From Actinomycetota bacterium (lineage in GTDB: Bacteria; Cyanobacteriota; Vampirovibrionia; Obscuribacterales; Obscuribacteraceae), in NCBI GenBank assembly GCA_903970355.1, contig CAJCIF010000351.1:1-13527 (forward strand): a DNA stretch of 13,527 nt, read 5' to 3'. Made by a program: the position numbers and the translations under genes. Shown piece after piece: positions 5,775-12,281 of this stretch. The notes beneath the pieces were generated by a model, which ran no database searches, was not told the DNA's origin, and saw only the letters and a list, made by a program, of their open reading frames with translations. Positions within the stretch are counted from its first letter, which is position 1, and the number at the start of each line of letters is the position of its first letter.

Positions 5775-7166
5775 ATGCAGCAATTGCAGCGAGTCGCAGC
5801 TTCATTTAGAGATCCTGGCGGCTTTGTCTTTAGGCAAGATGGTGTTGTTTATCGCTGCATAAACAATGTCTATGCAGAAGACTACGCTCACCTTATGTCG
5901 AGTGGTCTTTATGCGAAGTTAGCCGATGAAGGGCTAATGATTACGCACGAAGAACAAAACGATCACACTCTCTTTTCAGGGATGGACGGTGCTCATAAGA
6001 TTCTCAAGCCTGTGCAAATACCTTTCATCTCCTACCCTTACGAATGGTGCTTTGGGCAGTTGAAAGACGCTGCACTGGTAACTTTGAAAGTTGCAAAATC
6101 TGCGCTTGATTTCGATATGGTCCTCAAAGACGCTGCGAACAGAAACGTTCAATTCGTCAACGGCAAAGCCCAACACATAGACACGCTCTCTTTTGAACGC
6201 TATAGCGAAGGCTCTCCCTGGCTTGCTTACCGGCAATTTTGTGAGCACTTTCTTGTGCCTCTCACGCTGATGAGCAACGTTGATGTGAGATGCAACTCCT
6301 GGCTAATGTCATTTCCGGACGGATTTCCGCTCGACCTGGGCGCCAAGATTCTCAACTTGAGGCAAGTTTTCAACCCATGGCTCGCCATTCACATATACAT
6401 GCATGCCAAGTTGCAAAGTTCTACACCGGAGCAAAAGGTAAAAAGCGCGGCCCGCAAGATGTCAAAGAGAGAAGTACAGAGCTTGATCGAAAGCCTGGAA
6501 CAAGCCGTAAGTTCGTCAAACTTCGCGATCAAACAATCTACCTGGAGTGACTATTACACTACCAATACCTACAGCGAAACCGCTACCAAATCCAAGCAGC
6601 GTATCGTCGGTGATTTTGTCCGTAAATGCCAACCCAAAATTGTCTGGGATCTAGGCGCAAACGATGGAGGGTACGCTCGCACAGCCAATCCCGACAAAAC
6701 GTTTTTTGTTTCGATTGAGCAAGATCCCGTTTGCGTAGAGCAGAACTACAGGCAATGCGCTAAAAATGGCGAAACCTATATATTGCCTCTTGTTGGCAAT
6801 ATCTCGCATCCGAGCCCTGGCTTGGGCTGGGATAACGTTGAGTTTGATTCGCTTATAAGCAGAGGGCCCGCCGATTGCGTTCTGGCCCTGGGGCTGATTC
6901 ACCATCTTGTGATATCGAATTGCGCCAAGCTGGAACAAGTGTCCAGCCTGTTTAAGAAGATAGGTAAGCACGTCATTGTGGAATTTATTCCTAACGATGA
7001 TCAGCAAGTGCAGCGCATGCTTTCGAACCGTTGGCTGCGTGATAATCCATACTCTTATACACAAGAGCAATTCGAAAATATTTTCCAAAATGAATTCAAA
7101 ATCTTGGCTGCCGAAACCATAGAAGATTCTCAAAGGCGGTTATATTTACTGCAAGGAAAATGTTAG
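5775..7166 (+). CDS. Two-domain protein: kinase-like N-terminal region and C-terminal SAM-dependent methyltransferase
   Basis: The protein has 463 residues and no signal peptide, so it is cytoplasmic. The C-terminal domain (about 275-463) is a class I methyltransferase. Motif I is DLGANDGG (292-299), SIEQDP (313-318) is the acidic end of strand 2, and ALGLIHHL (371-378) is the motif IV region followed by a strand VIVEFIP (400-406). The N-terminal half carries LKDAANRNVQF (117-127) and HIDTLSFE (134-141). Their D119-x4-N124 followed by D136 matches the catalytic-loop and metal-Asp spacing of APH/kinase-fold enzymes, although the usual His before Asp is Lys-Asp here. The substrate is unknown; a surface glycan or lipid precursor is the contextual guess. 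ATG 5775 lacks a clear ribosome binding site, and an in-frame stop at 5745-5747 rules out a longer start. It lies 20 bases before the transferase gene. Confidence 0.8.
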   Translation: MQQLQRVAASFRDPGGFVFRQDGVVYRCINNVYAEDYAHLMSSGLYAKLADEGLMITHEEQNDHTLFSGMDGAHKILKPVQIPFISYPYEWCFGQLKDAALVTLKVAKSALDFDMVLKDAANRNVQFVNGKAQHIDTLSFERYSEGSPWLAYRQFCEHFLVPLTLMSNVDVRCNSWLMSFPDGFPLDLGAKILNLRQVFNPWLAIHIYMHAKLQSSTPEQKVKSAARKMSKREVQSLIESLEQAVSSSNFAIKQSTWSDYYTTNTYSETATKSKQRIVGDFVRKCQPKIVWDLGANDGGYARTANPDKTFFVSIEQDPVCVEQNYRQCAKNGETYILPLVGNISHPSPGLGWDNVEFDSLISRGPADCVLALGLIHHLVISNCAKLEQVSSLFKKIGKHVIVEFIPNDDQQVQRMLSNRWLRDNPYSYTQEQFENIFQNEFKILAAETIEDSQRRLYLLQGKC

Positions 7167-7186
7167 CCAGAAAATGCAGTCCATAA

Positions 7187-8842
7187 GTGTCGACCAACAA
7201 CGCAAAAAAAGTTAGCGCAACCGGCAATGATTTGTCATGGCAATCCCTATGGCAAGCCTCTTTAGGCCCGATCACAATGCCGATGGCGATTATCCTTTTT
7301 CAATACAACGTATTACTGGGTGGATATTCTGCTCTGGAAGGGCTGATAAATCCGCTTTGGACATCAGCTGCAGCTGCTACGGTAATTTATTTGTTTCTCG
7401 CTTTGATTTTGAGAAATGCAAATAAGGGGGCGCTCATATCGTTTGCGGCAATTTTTGTCTTTTTTGATTTATCAATTGTGCTCTGTGCCAAAAATGCTTA
7501 TCCGCAGGCCAACGTCACGCAATTTGGATTTTACTCAATTTTTATTGCGTTGTTTTGGGCTCTGTATGCGGCTCTTGCTCGCAAAGGGCTTATGCAATGG
7601 CGTCGCAGCGTAGCTTTTCTTTGTGCTTTTTTCCTGGCAGTTCAAGTTCAAATCGTCCTCTACCGAAAAGTAAATTTCACATTCGTAATTTGGCCTCGCG
7701 TGCACTGGCAGACGATTACAGACGAGATGGCGGGCGCCTCTAGGACGGCTTTGCAAAAGCCGGATATCTATTACATCATCGTTGACACAATGGCAAGCCA
7801 AGCTGTTATCGAAAAGGTCTTCGATTATCACGATCATACATTCGATGATTTCCTCAAGAAGAAAGGATTCTACGTCGCCGAGGGCGCCCACTCCAATTAT
7901 CCAATCACAATGATGTCTCTCTCTTCATCGCTCAACATGATGTATTTGGATAAAACTGCCGTTCTCATGGATGGGAATGATTATGCATACGACATGACTC
8001 GCTTCTTGATGCAAAACTCAAGAGTGCCTCTTTTCCTCAAGAGCTATGGATATAAATTCGTGAACATCGGCTCCGGTTTGGGAAATACAAATTACATGGC
8101 GCAAGCCAATATCAATCTTCGCTCCAGTTTTTGGGATGAAAATTTTGTGCCCACATTCGGTGGCACGCTGCTTGGATGGCCAAACCAATTCGAATGGATG
8201 CGCGCCTATCTTCGCCGAGTTCGTTTGGATTGCTTTGCTAAGTTAGCCGAGGCCAGATTTCAGCCAAGTCCAAAATTCGTCCTCTGCCACATCATGTTGC
8301 CGCATGTTCCCTGTCTTTTCGCGGCAGATGGTAGTCCGGTTAAAGGAACGATTACTTATATTCAGATTGCCGCTGAAAAGGATTTATTACTGGGACAAGT
8401 GATCTTTGTGCGAAAGAAGCTGATGGAAGCAATTGATGCAATACTCAGTCAGCCAGGGCCCAAGCCAATTATCGTTCTGCAGGGAGATCATGGCACTTCT
8501 CAATTGGGTGATATGCGTTTTCCTGCAAAGACGTGGAAGAACAATCTCATTAGAGAACGGTTCGGAATTCTCAATGCCTATTACTTACCAAACCATGAAG
8601 ACATCGGGCTGTATCAGACCATTTCGCCGGTAAATTCGTTTCGCCTCATTTTCAATCATTATCTGCACACGAGATTTCCGCATGAAGAAGACCGCAATTA
8701 TGCGACAGACATGAATCATCCTTTTGTTTTTAGAGAAGTAACCAACATTATTAAGAATCCCAATGATGACTCCAATGAAGCGGGATCAGCCGGGGAAGAG
8801 GTTCCGATCAATCCCCGCACCTTCGATGAGGGACTGGACTAG
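7187..8842 (+). CDS. Membrane-anchored alkaline-phosphatase-superfamily transferase (sulfatase/LTA-synthase-like)
   Basis: The protein has 551 residues. Four or five TM helices fill about 30-165 (including GPITMPMAIILFQ, ATVIYLFLALIL, FAAIFVFFDLSIVL, FYSIFIALFWALYAAL and FLCAFFLAVQVQIVLY). A periplasmic catalytic domain starts at PDIYYIIVDTMAS (192-204). Likely metal/active-site residues by family pattern are D200, the nucleophile T241 in SNYPITMMSLSSS, H373 in LPHVPCLF, and D434-H435 in LQGDHGTSQL. The set matches sulfatase, phosphoethanolamine-transferase and LTA-synthase relatives. Probable reaction: transfer or hydrolysis of a phospho- or sulfo-group on a surface polymer; the substrate is unknown. 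The start is GTG, directly after an in-frame TAA (7184-7186), without an obvious Shine-Dalgarno; coupling to the upstream gene 20 bases away may help. The C-terminal tail is acidic and low-complexity. Confidence 0.83.
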   Translation: MSTNNAKKVSATGNDLSWQSLWQASLGPITMPMAIILFQYNVLLGGYSALEGLINPLWTSAAAATVIYLFLALILRNANKGALISFAAIFVFFDLSIVLCAKNAYPQANVTQFGFYSIFIALFWALYAALARKGLMQWRRSVAFLCAFFLAVQVQIVLYRKVNFTFVIWPRVHWQTITDEMAGASRTALQKPDIYYIIVDTMASQAVIEKVFDYHDHTFDDFLKKKGFYVAEGAHSNYPITMMSLSSSLNMMYLDKTAVLMDGNDYAYDMTRFLMQNSRVPLFLKSYGYKFVNIGSGLGNTNYMAQANINLRSSFWDENFVPTFGGTLLGWPNQFEWMRAYLRRVRLDCFAKLAEARFQPSPKFVLCHIMLPHVPCLFAADGSPVKGTITYIQIAAEKDLLLGQVIFVRKKLMEAIDAILSQPGPKPIIVLQGDHGTSQLGDMRFPAKTWKNNLIRERFGILNAYYLPNHEDIGLYQTISPVNSFRLIFNHYLHTRFPHEEDRNYATDMNHPFVFREVTNIIKNPNDDSNEAGSAGEEVPINPRTFDEGLD

Positions 8843-8930
8843 CGCTACATGGATTTAGCAAAACATGGATTCGCCAAATCGGGTATAGTATGATGTTCTT
8901 GGTTTTTTGGTAGTTTTCAGGTGTTTCGAA

Positions 8931-8939
8931 TGCTATCAT
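8931..8939 (+). promoter_or_regulatory. Candidate extended -10 promoter for tRNA-Ile
   Basis: TGCTATCAT fits an extended -10 element (TGnTATnAT-like) about 11 bases before the mature tRNA 5' end. No good -35 box is visible at 16-18 bases upstream. Confidence 0.35.
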
Positions 8940-8950
8940 GAGAACCTTTC

Positions 8951-9024
8951 GGGCTATTAGCTCAGGTGGCTAGAGCGCACCCCTGATAAGGGTGAGGTCC
9001 CTGGTTCGAGTCCAGGATGGCCCA
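8951..9024 (+). tRNA. tRNA-Ile (anticodon GAU)
   Basis: A 74-base cloverleaf. The acceptor stem GGGCTAT pairs with ATGGCCC (one T-G wobble) and discriminator A ends at 9024. The D-arm is AGCTCAGGTGGCTAGAGC. The anticodon stem is CACCC/GGGTG with loop CTGATAA, giving GAT. The T-arm has GTTCGAGTC with stem CCTGG/CCAGG. CCA is not encoded. The gene stands alone rather than within an rRNA operon here, and its 3' end is only 21 bases from the next start codon. Confidence 0.97.
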
Positions 9025-9045
9025 GATTATTCAAAAATCACTAAT

Positions 9046-9438
9046 ATGAGTAAGCACTATCGAATAGACGTTTGGATAGGGTTGGCTCTGGCAATTGTAT
9101 TGGACACAGCGGTCCAACTGAGTTGGAAAACTACTGTCTCAGGTGTTCCTGATACAGCATCACCTGTTGAATTAGTGCTATCCGTCCTCTCTCGTCCGCT
9201 GTTTTACGGCACGATCGCCATGTTTCTCATGCAGTTTTTCAACTGGATGCGTGTGCTTTCAAAAGCAGAACTTAGTTTTGTTCAGCCCATTACGGCAATG
9301 AGTTATGTATCTGTTTCGGTGTGCTCAGTGTGGTTATTGCATGAGCAGATTACTTTGCTGCAAGGCACCGGAATCGCTCTAATACTTGTTGGAGTCTGGT
9401 TTATTAGCCAGACAAGCAGCATGCAAAAAGAGAGTTGA
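9046..9438 (+). CDS. SMR/EamA-type 4-TM half-transporter, subunit A
   Basis: The protein has 130 residues and four TM helices (about 9-27, 50-68, 76-97 and 103-120). The signature SKAELSFVQPITAMSYV (72-88) and a final helix GTGIALILVGVWFI are typical of half-size drug/metabolite-transporter (DMT) proteins such as SMR and ArnE/F-like flippase subunits. D20 in helix 1 occupies the place of the essential SMR glutamate (E14 of EmrE). The frame opens earlier inside the tRNA, but the first sensible start is ATG 9046 after the tRNA end. Its stop is four bases before the second half-transporter, so the two probably form a heterodimer. Substrate unknown. Because the next gene is an acyltransferase, a lipid-linked or amino-compound cargo is as likely as a drug. 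Confidence 0.78.
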   Translation: MSKHYRIDVWIGLALAIVLDTAVQLSWKTTVSGVPDTASPVELVLSVLSRPLFYGTIAMFLMQFFNWMRVLSKAELSFVQPITAMSYVSVSVCSVWLLHEQITLLQGTGIALILVGVWFISQTSSMQKES

Positions 9439-9442
9439 AGAT

Positions 9443-9769
9443 ATGGCAGCAAAAGCTCTCGGTTTAATTTTAGTTCTTGCTGCTGTTATTGTGGAAGCGT
9501 TTGGTCAGCTATCTCTGAAAAAGGGAGCAGTTAAAAATGGTGGCAATCGCTGGGTGGCCGCGGGCATTTGTCTATACACATTGGAAATTGTACTTTGGAC
9601 ATTTGCTTTGCACGAAATTGACGTGAGCATTGCTTTTCCTATGAGTGCGCTTTGTTTCGTTGCTGTTGCAGTCCTCTCACACTTTTATCTAAAAGAAAAT
9701 GTTTCTCGTAAGCGATGGCTCGGAATCATATTTATAATATGTGGAACCTGCATGGTGGGTTCTGGGTGA
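9443..9769 (+). CDS. SMR/EamA-type 4-TM half-transporter, subunit B
   Basis: The protein has 108 residues, the usual SMR size, with four TM helices (about 5-22, 37-57, 62-81 and 91-106). Helix 1 reads AAVIVEAFGQLSLKKGA, with E18 at the position of the proton/substrate-coupling glutamate of SMR proteins. ALHEIDVSIAFPMSALCF (55-72) is the DMT helix-3 entry, and LKENVSRKRWLGIIFI precedes helix 4. The start at ATG 9443 is chosen because it gives a normal SMR N-terminus, with GAAG just upstream; the frame is open upstream to 9386, but that stretch overlaps subunit A. The stop overlaps the GTG start of the acyltransferase gene (GTGA). With subunit A it likely makes an antiparallel heterodimeric transporter in the inner membrane; cargo is unknown. 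Confidence 0.8.
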   Translation: MAAKALGLILVLAAVIVEAFGQLSLKKGAVKNGGNRWVAAGICLYTLEIVLWTFALHEIDVSIAFPMSALCFVAVAVLSHFYLKENVSRKRWLGIIFIICGTCMVGSG

Positions 9770-10992
9770 CTAACCAATCGGATTTCCAAACAACCTGGCT
9801 GTCTCGGACGCAAGAGATTCCAACGCAACTTTGGAATGCCTGTTTCCCTGCACCACTGGAAGGGCAGTTCTTTTATTCTGCCCTGGAAGAATGCGGTATA
9901 GAAGAGCAATTCACCTTTTCATTTGGAATCATCCACAAAGACGGCAAGCCGATCGGCATTATTCCTACATTTTTGATGGATATGCCACTGGCTTTGTTTG
10001 GGCCCGAAGCGCTCGTTCGATTTGTTGAAAAAGTGCCTGCTTTTGGTAAGTTGTTTCCATTCTTAGTGATCCAAAGAACCATATTTATTGGCTCACCATG
10101 TACAGATCAAGGCACGGTTGGGCTTTTGCCGGGAATTGCTCTGCCGGATATAGCAGGACACATATACGATGAGTTAGCAAAACGTGCTGAAAAATCGAAA
10201 GCCGTTTTTCTGGTTTGGAAAGATTTCATCGAGAAAGATCGGATTCAAATTGAACAAACACTAATCCGCAAAGGTATGTTCAGATGCCTCAGTTATCCGG
10301 GCACCGACTTAGTGCTTGAAGGTGAAGATCTGGAGAGTTATTACTTGAATTTGAAATCTTCGCGTCGGCACAATTTAAAAAAGAAAATTAGGCGAAGCAA
10401 AGAACGCGCCCAATTGAATGTTGAAGTAATTCAATATCCTGAACAAGCACTTTTAGACGAGATCTTTGCCTTGTTCTGGCAAACTTATCAACGTGGAAAG
10501 ACAAAATTTGAAGAGCTAAATCCGAAGTTCTTTCAGTTGCTTTCTGAAGATAATCGCACATGGTTTGTACTGCTGCGCAGCCATGAGACCAATCGCATTG
10601 TTGCATTTATGCTTTGTTTCAAAATTGGTGATTGCGTCATCAACAAATTCATCGGGCTTGATTACGCTGTTTCTGAGCATCTGCATCTCTACATGCGCTT
10701 ATTCGAAGCGGGTGTTGAATGGGCGTATTCTGTCCGAGCAAAATACTTCCAAAGTGGACAAACCGGCTACCGAGCGAAACTTGATCTTGGTCATCAATTA
10801 GTGAAGCTCACCAATTATTGCCAGCATCGTAATCCGTTTGTTAATTGGATTTACAGCCGTGTCGCAAAAGACGTCTCATGGCAAAATTTAGATAACGATC
10901 TCGCTGTCTATCTGAAAGCTCACCCCGAAGCGGAAGTAATCAGTGCAATCCCACATAAATCGAACTCACTGTCTCCAGTTGCAATCGATTAA
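9766..10992 (+). CDS. FemAB-like GNAT-fold acyltransferase
   Basis: The protein has 408 residues from GTG 9766. This start overlaps the preceding stop as GTGA and follows GGTGGG at normal spacing. The frame is open to 9715, but that would overlap the transporter. The protein is cytoplasmic. The central motif YYLNLKSSRRHNLKKKIRRS (192-211) is the RR-N-x-KKKIR helix typical of Acetyltransf_6/FemAB-related proteins. A GNAT-like core then spans about 230-345 (WFVLLRSHETNRIVAFMLCF, FIGLDYAVSEHLHLYMRLFEAGVEWAY, FQSGQTGYRAKLDLG). FemAB relatives add amino acids or acyl groups to peptidoglycan precursors or other envelope molecules; the donor and acceptor here cannot be read from sequence. Coupling to two half-transporters suggests acylation of something the pair moves. 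The stop shares TTAA with the convergent oxidoreductase gene. Confidence 0.75.
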   Translation: MTNQSDFQTTWLSRTQEIPTQLWNACFPAPLEGQFFYSALEECGIEEQFTFSFGIIHKDGKPIGIIPTFLMDMPLALFGPEALVRFVEKVPAFGKLFPFLVIQRTIFIGSPCTDQGTVGLLPGIALPDIAGHIYDELAKRAEKSKAVFLVWKDFIEKDRIQIEQTLIRKGMFRCLSYPGTDLVLEGEDLESYYLNLKSSRRHNLKKKIRRSKERAQLNVEVIQYPEQALLDEIFALFWQTYQRGKTKFEELNPKFFQLLSEDNRTWFVLLRSHETNRIVAFMLCFKIGDCVINKFIGLDYAVSEHLHLYMRLFEAGVEWAYSVRAKYFQSGQTGYRAKLDLGHQLVKLTNYCQHRNPFVNWIYSRVAKDVSWQNLDNDLAVYLKAHPEAEVISAIPHKSNSLSPVAID

Positions 10993-11984
10993 GGCCGGCA
11001 ATTCAAAATTACTTTTCCTACTGTCTTTCTCGACTCAAGAAGCTCGTGGGCTTTTTGTGCTTCCTTTACGGGTAGAACCTGGTCTATTTTCAATTTCAAC
11101 CAGCCTTCCTTAATACCTTGAATGACACCATTAGCTCTCATGAGTAATTCTTCTCTAGTGAGCACGTAGTTGAAGAGGCTGCCACCGTATACGGTGAGGC
11201 TCCGCTTTTGCAAATCATTCGGAAGAATCGGGTCGGCAACGCCGCTTGCTGCACCAAAGATAACTACGTGTCCTCTTAACGCCACTGCATCAAGGTTCTT
11301 TGCAAATGTGTCTTTACCGACGCCGTCAATAATATAAATTGGTCCAACATCATTGGTGAGACGCTTACTTTCCATCACGAAATCTTGTTCCGTGTAAACG
11401 ATCACATCATCAGCGCCAAATTCTTTGGCAAGCTTTGCTTTTTCTTCGCTGGACACTGTGCCAATGACACGTGCACCAAGATGTTTAGCCCATTGCACTA
11501 GAAGCAAACCCATCCCGCCTGCGGCAGCATGAATCAAGACATTGTCGCCCTTTTTGATTTTGTAAAACTCATGGAGCAAGTAATGAGCGGTCATGCCCTG
11601 CAAAGGAAATGCGGCGCCTTGCTCGTAACTCAATTCTTTCGGCAACGGAATAAGCTTGGCAGCCGGAACTATATTTGCTTCGGCATAAGAGCCAGGGCTT
11701 GAGCTGTAAGCAACTCTTTCTCCGACTTTTACTTCCGTTACTCCCGACCCGATCGCTTCAACTTCACCAGCGGCTTCCAGACCCGGTGTCCATGGCAATT
11801 GCACAGGATATCGCCCTCGGCGCTGGTAGATGTCTATAAAGTTCAATCCGGCAGTGTGAATCTTGACCCGCGCTTCGCCCGGACCTGGTTCTGGCAACTC
11901 GTAATCCGCATACTTAAGAACTTCCGGTCCACCGTGCTCCGTTATACGAATGCCTTGCACTTTGGTTTTGGTATTGGCAGTCAT
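10989..11984 (-). CDS. qor: NADPH:quinone oxidoreductase, zinc-free MDR family (QOR/zeta-crystallin type)
   Basis: The protein has 331 residues, normal for the family. The N-terminal GroES-like domain contains the QOR signature GLNFIDIYQRRGRYP (46-60) and PGLEAAGEV (67-75). The Rossmann half has HAAAGGMGLLLVQWAK (152-167), a nucleotide-binding AAxGGxG, followed by GARVIGTVSS, EKAKLAKEFGADDVI and the GGSLFNYVLTREEL segment typical of bacterial Qor. No structural or catalytic Zn cysteines are seen, as expected. Reaction by family: NADPH-dependent reduction of quinones or reactive enones in the cytosol. The start at 11984 is supported by GGAG eight bases upstream. Upstream lies a strong promoter whose spacer is a TetR-type palindrome, so expression is probably induced by electrophiles or quinones through an off-window repressor. 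The 3' end overlaps the convergent acyltransferase gene by four bases. Confidence 0.93.
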   Translation of the reverse strand: MTANTKTKVQGIRITEHGGPEVLKYADYELPEPGPGEARVKIHTAGLNFIDIYQRRGRYPVQLPWTPGLEAAGEVEAIGSGVTEVKVGERVAYSSSPGSYAEANIVPAAKLIPLPKELSYEQGAAFPLQGMTAHYLLHEFYKIKKGDNVLIHAAAGGMGLLLVQWAKHLGARVIGTVSSEEKAKLAKEFGADDVIVYTEQDFVMESKRLTNDVGPIYIIDGVGKDTFAKNLDAVALRGHVVIFGAASGVADPILPNDLQKRSLTVYGGSLFNYVLTREELLMRANGVIQGIKEGWLKLKIDQVLPVKEAQKAHELLESRKTVGKVILNCRP

Positions 11985-12067
11985 TGGTCATGCTCCATAA
12001 ACGCTGGGAGGTTCAATTTTCTCGTCTTGGCAAAGCCAAAGCGATATCAAACACATAAACTTTGATC

Positions 12068-12096
12068 ATTATATTAGACCGGTCGTCTAATTGCAA
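12068..12096 (-). promoter_or_regulatory. Sigma70-type promoter of the quinone oxidoreductase gene
   Basis: On the minus strand, TTGCAA (12096-12091) and a perfect TATAAT (12073-12068) are separated by exactly 17 bases. Initiation would fall near 12061, leaving a leader of about 76 bases. The spacer is the inverted repeat listed separately, which implies repression by blocking RNA polymerase. Confidence 0.8.
12074..12090. promoter_or_regulatory. TetR-type operator filling the qor promoter spacer
   Basis: TTAGAC-CGGTC-GTCTAA is a 17-bp inverted repeat with perfect 6-bp arms. It occupies the whole stretch between -35 and -10. On the minus strand it reads TAGACGACCGGTCTA, close to the TAGACC/GGTCTA boxes recalled for NemR-type, electrophile-sensing TetR repressors. 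No regulator gene lies in the window. Confidence 0.72.
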
Positions 12097-12240
12097 ATGC
12101 AGCCAAGCTTTTAAACCAGTTCGCCCTTTTCCGGCTTGATTGCACCTCCAGTGGTGGCAGAATCAGATGCAAAATACCTGGCATGAAACTCATTCACTAA
12201 ATATTCACGGCTGGCGTGATAAACGAAAGATAGCTTCGGC

Positions 12241-12246
12241 TAGAAT
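12241..12246 (+). promoter_or_regulatory. Possible -10 box of the TPR-thioredoxin gene
   Basis: TAGAAT lies 35 bases before the ATG at 12282. There is no recognisable -35 box 16-18 bases upstream, so this is weak. Apart from the qor promoter and this box, the 297-base gap 11985-12281 holds nothing I can name. Confidence 0.28.
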
Positions 12247-12281
12247 CAGATCGAGTCGACTGCTATTACCACAGAGTAATC

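Noticed and set aside
8992..9045. Earlier start of half-transporter A within the tRNA-Ile
   Set aside because: It would place coding sequence inside a perfect tRNA; ATG 9046 gives a normal SMR N-terminus.
9715..9765. Earlier start of the FemAB-like gene
   Set aside because: It would overlap the last TM helix of the transporter gene; GTG 9766 gives the common 4-base stop-start overlap with a preceding GGTGGG.
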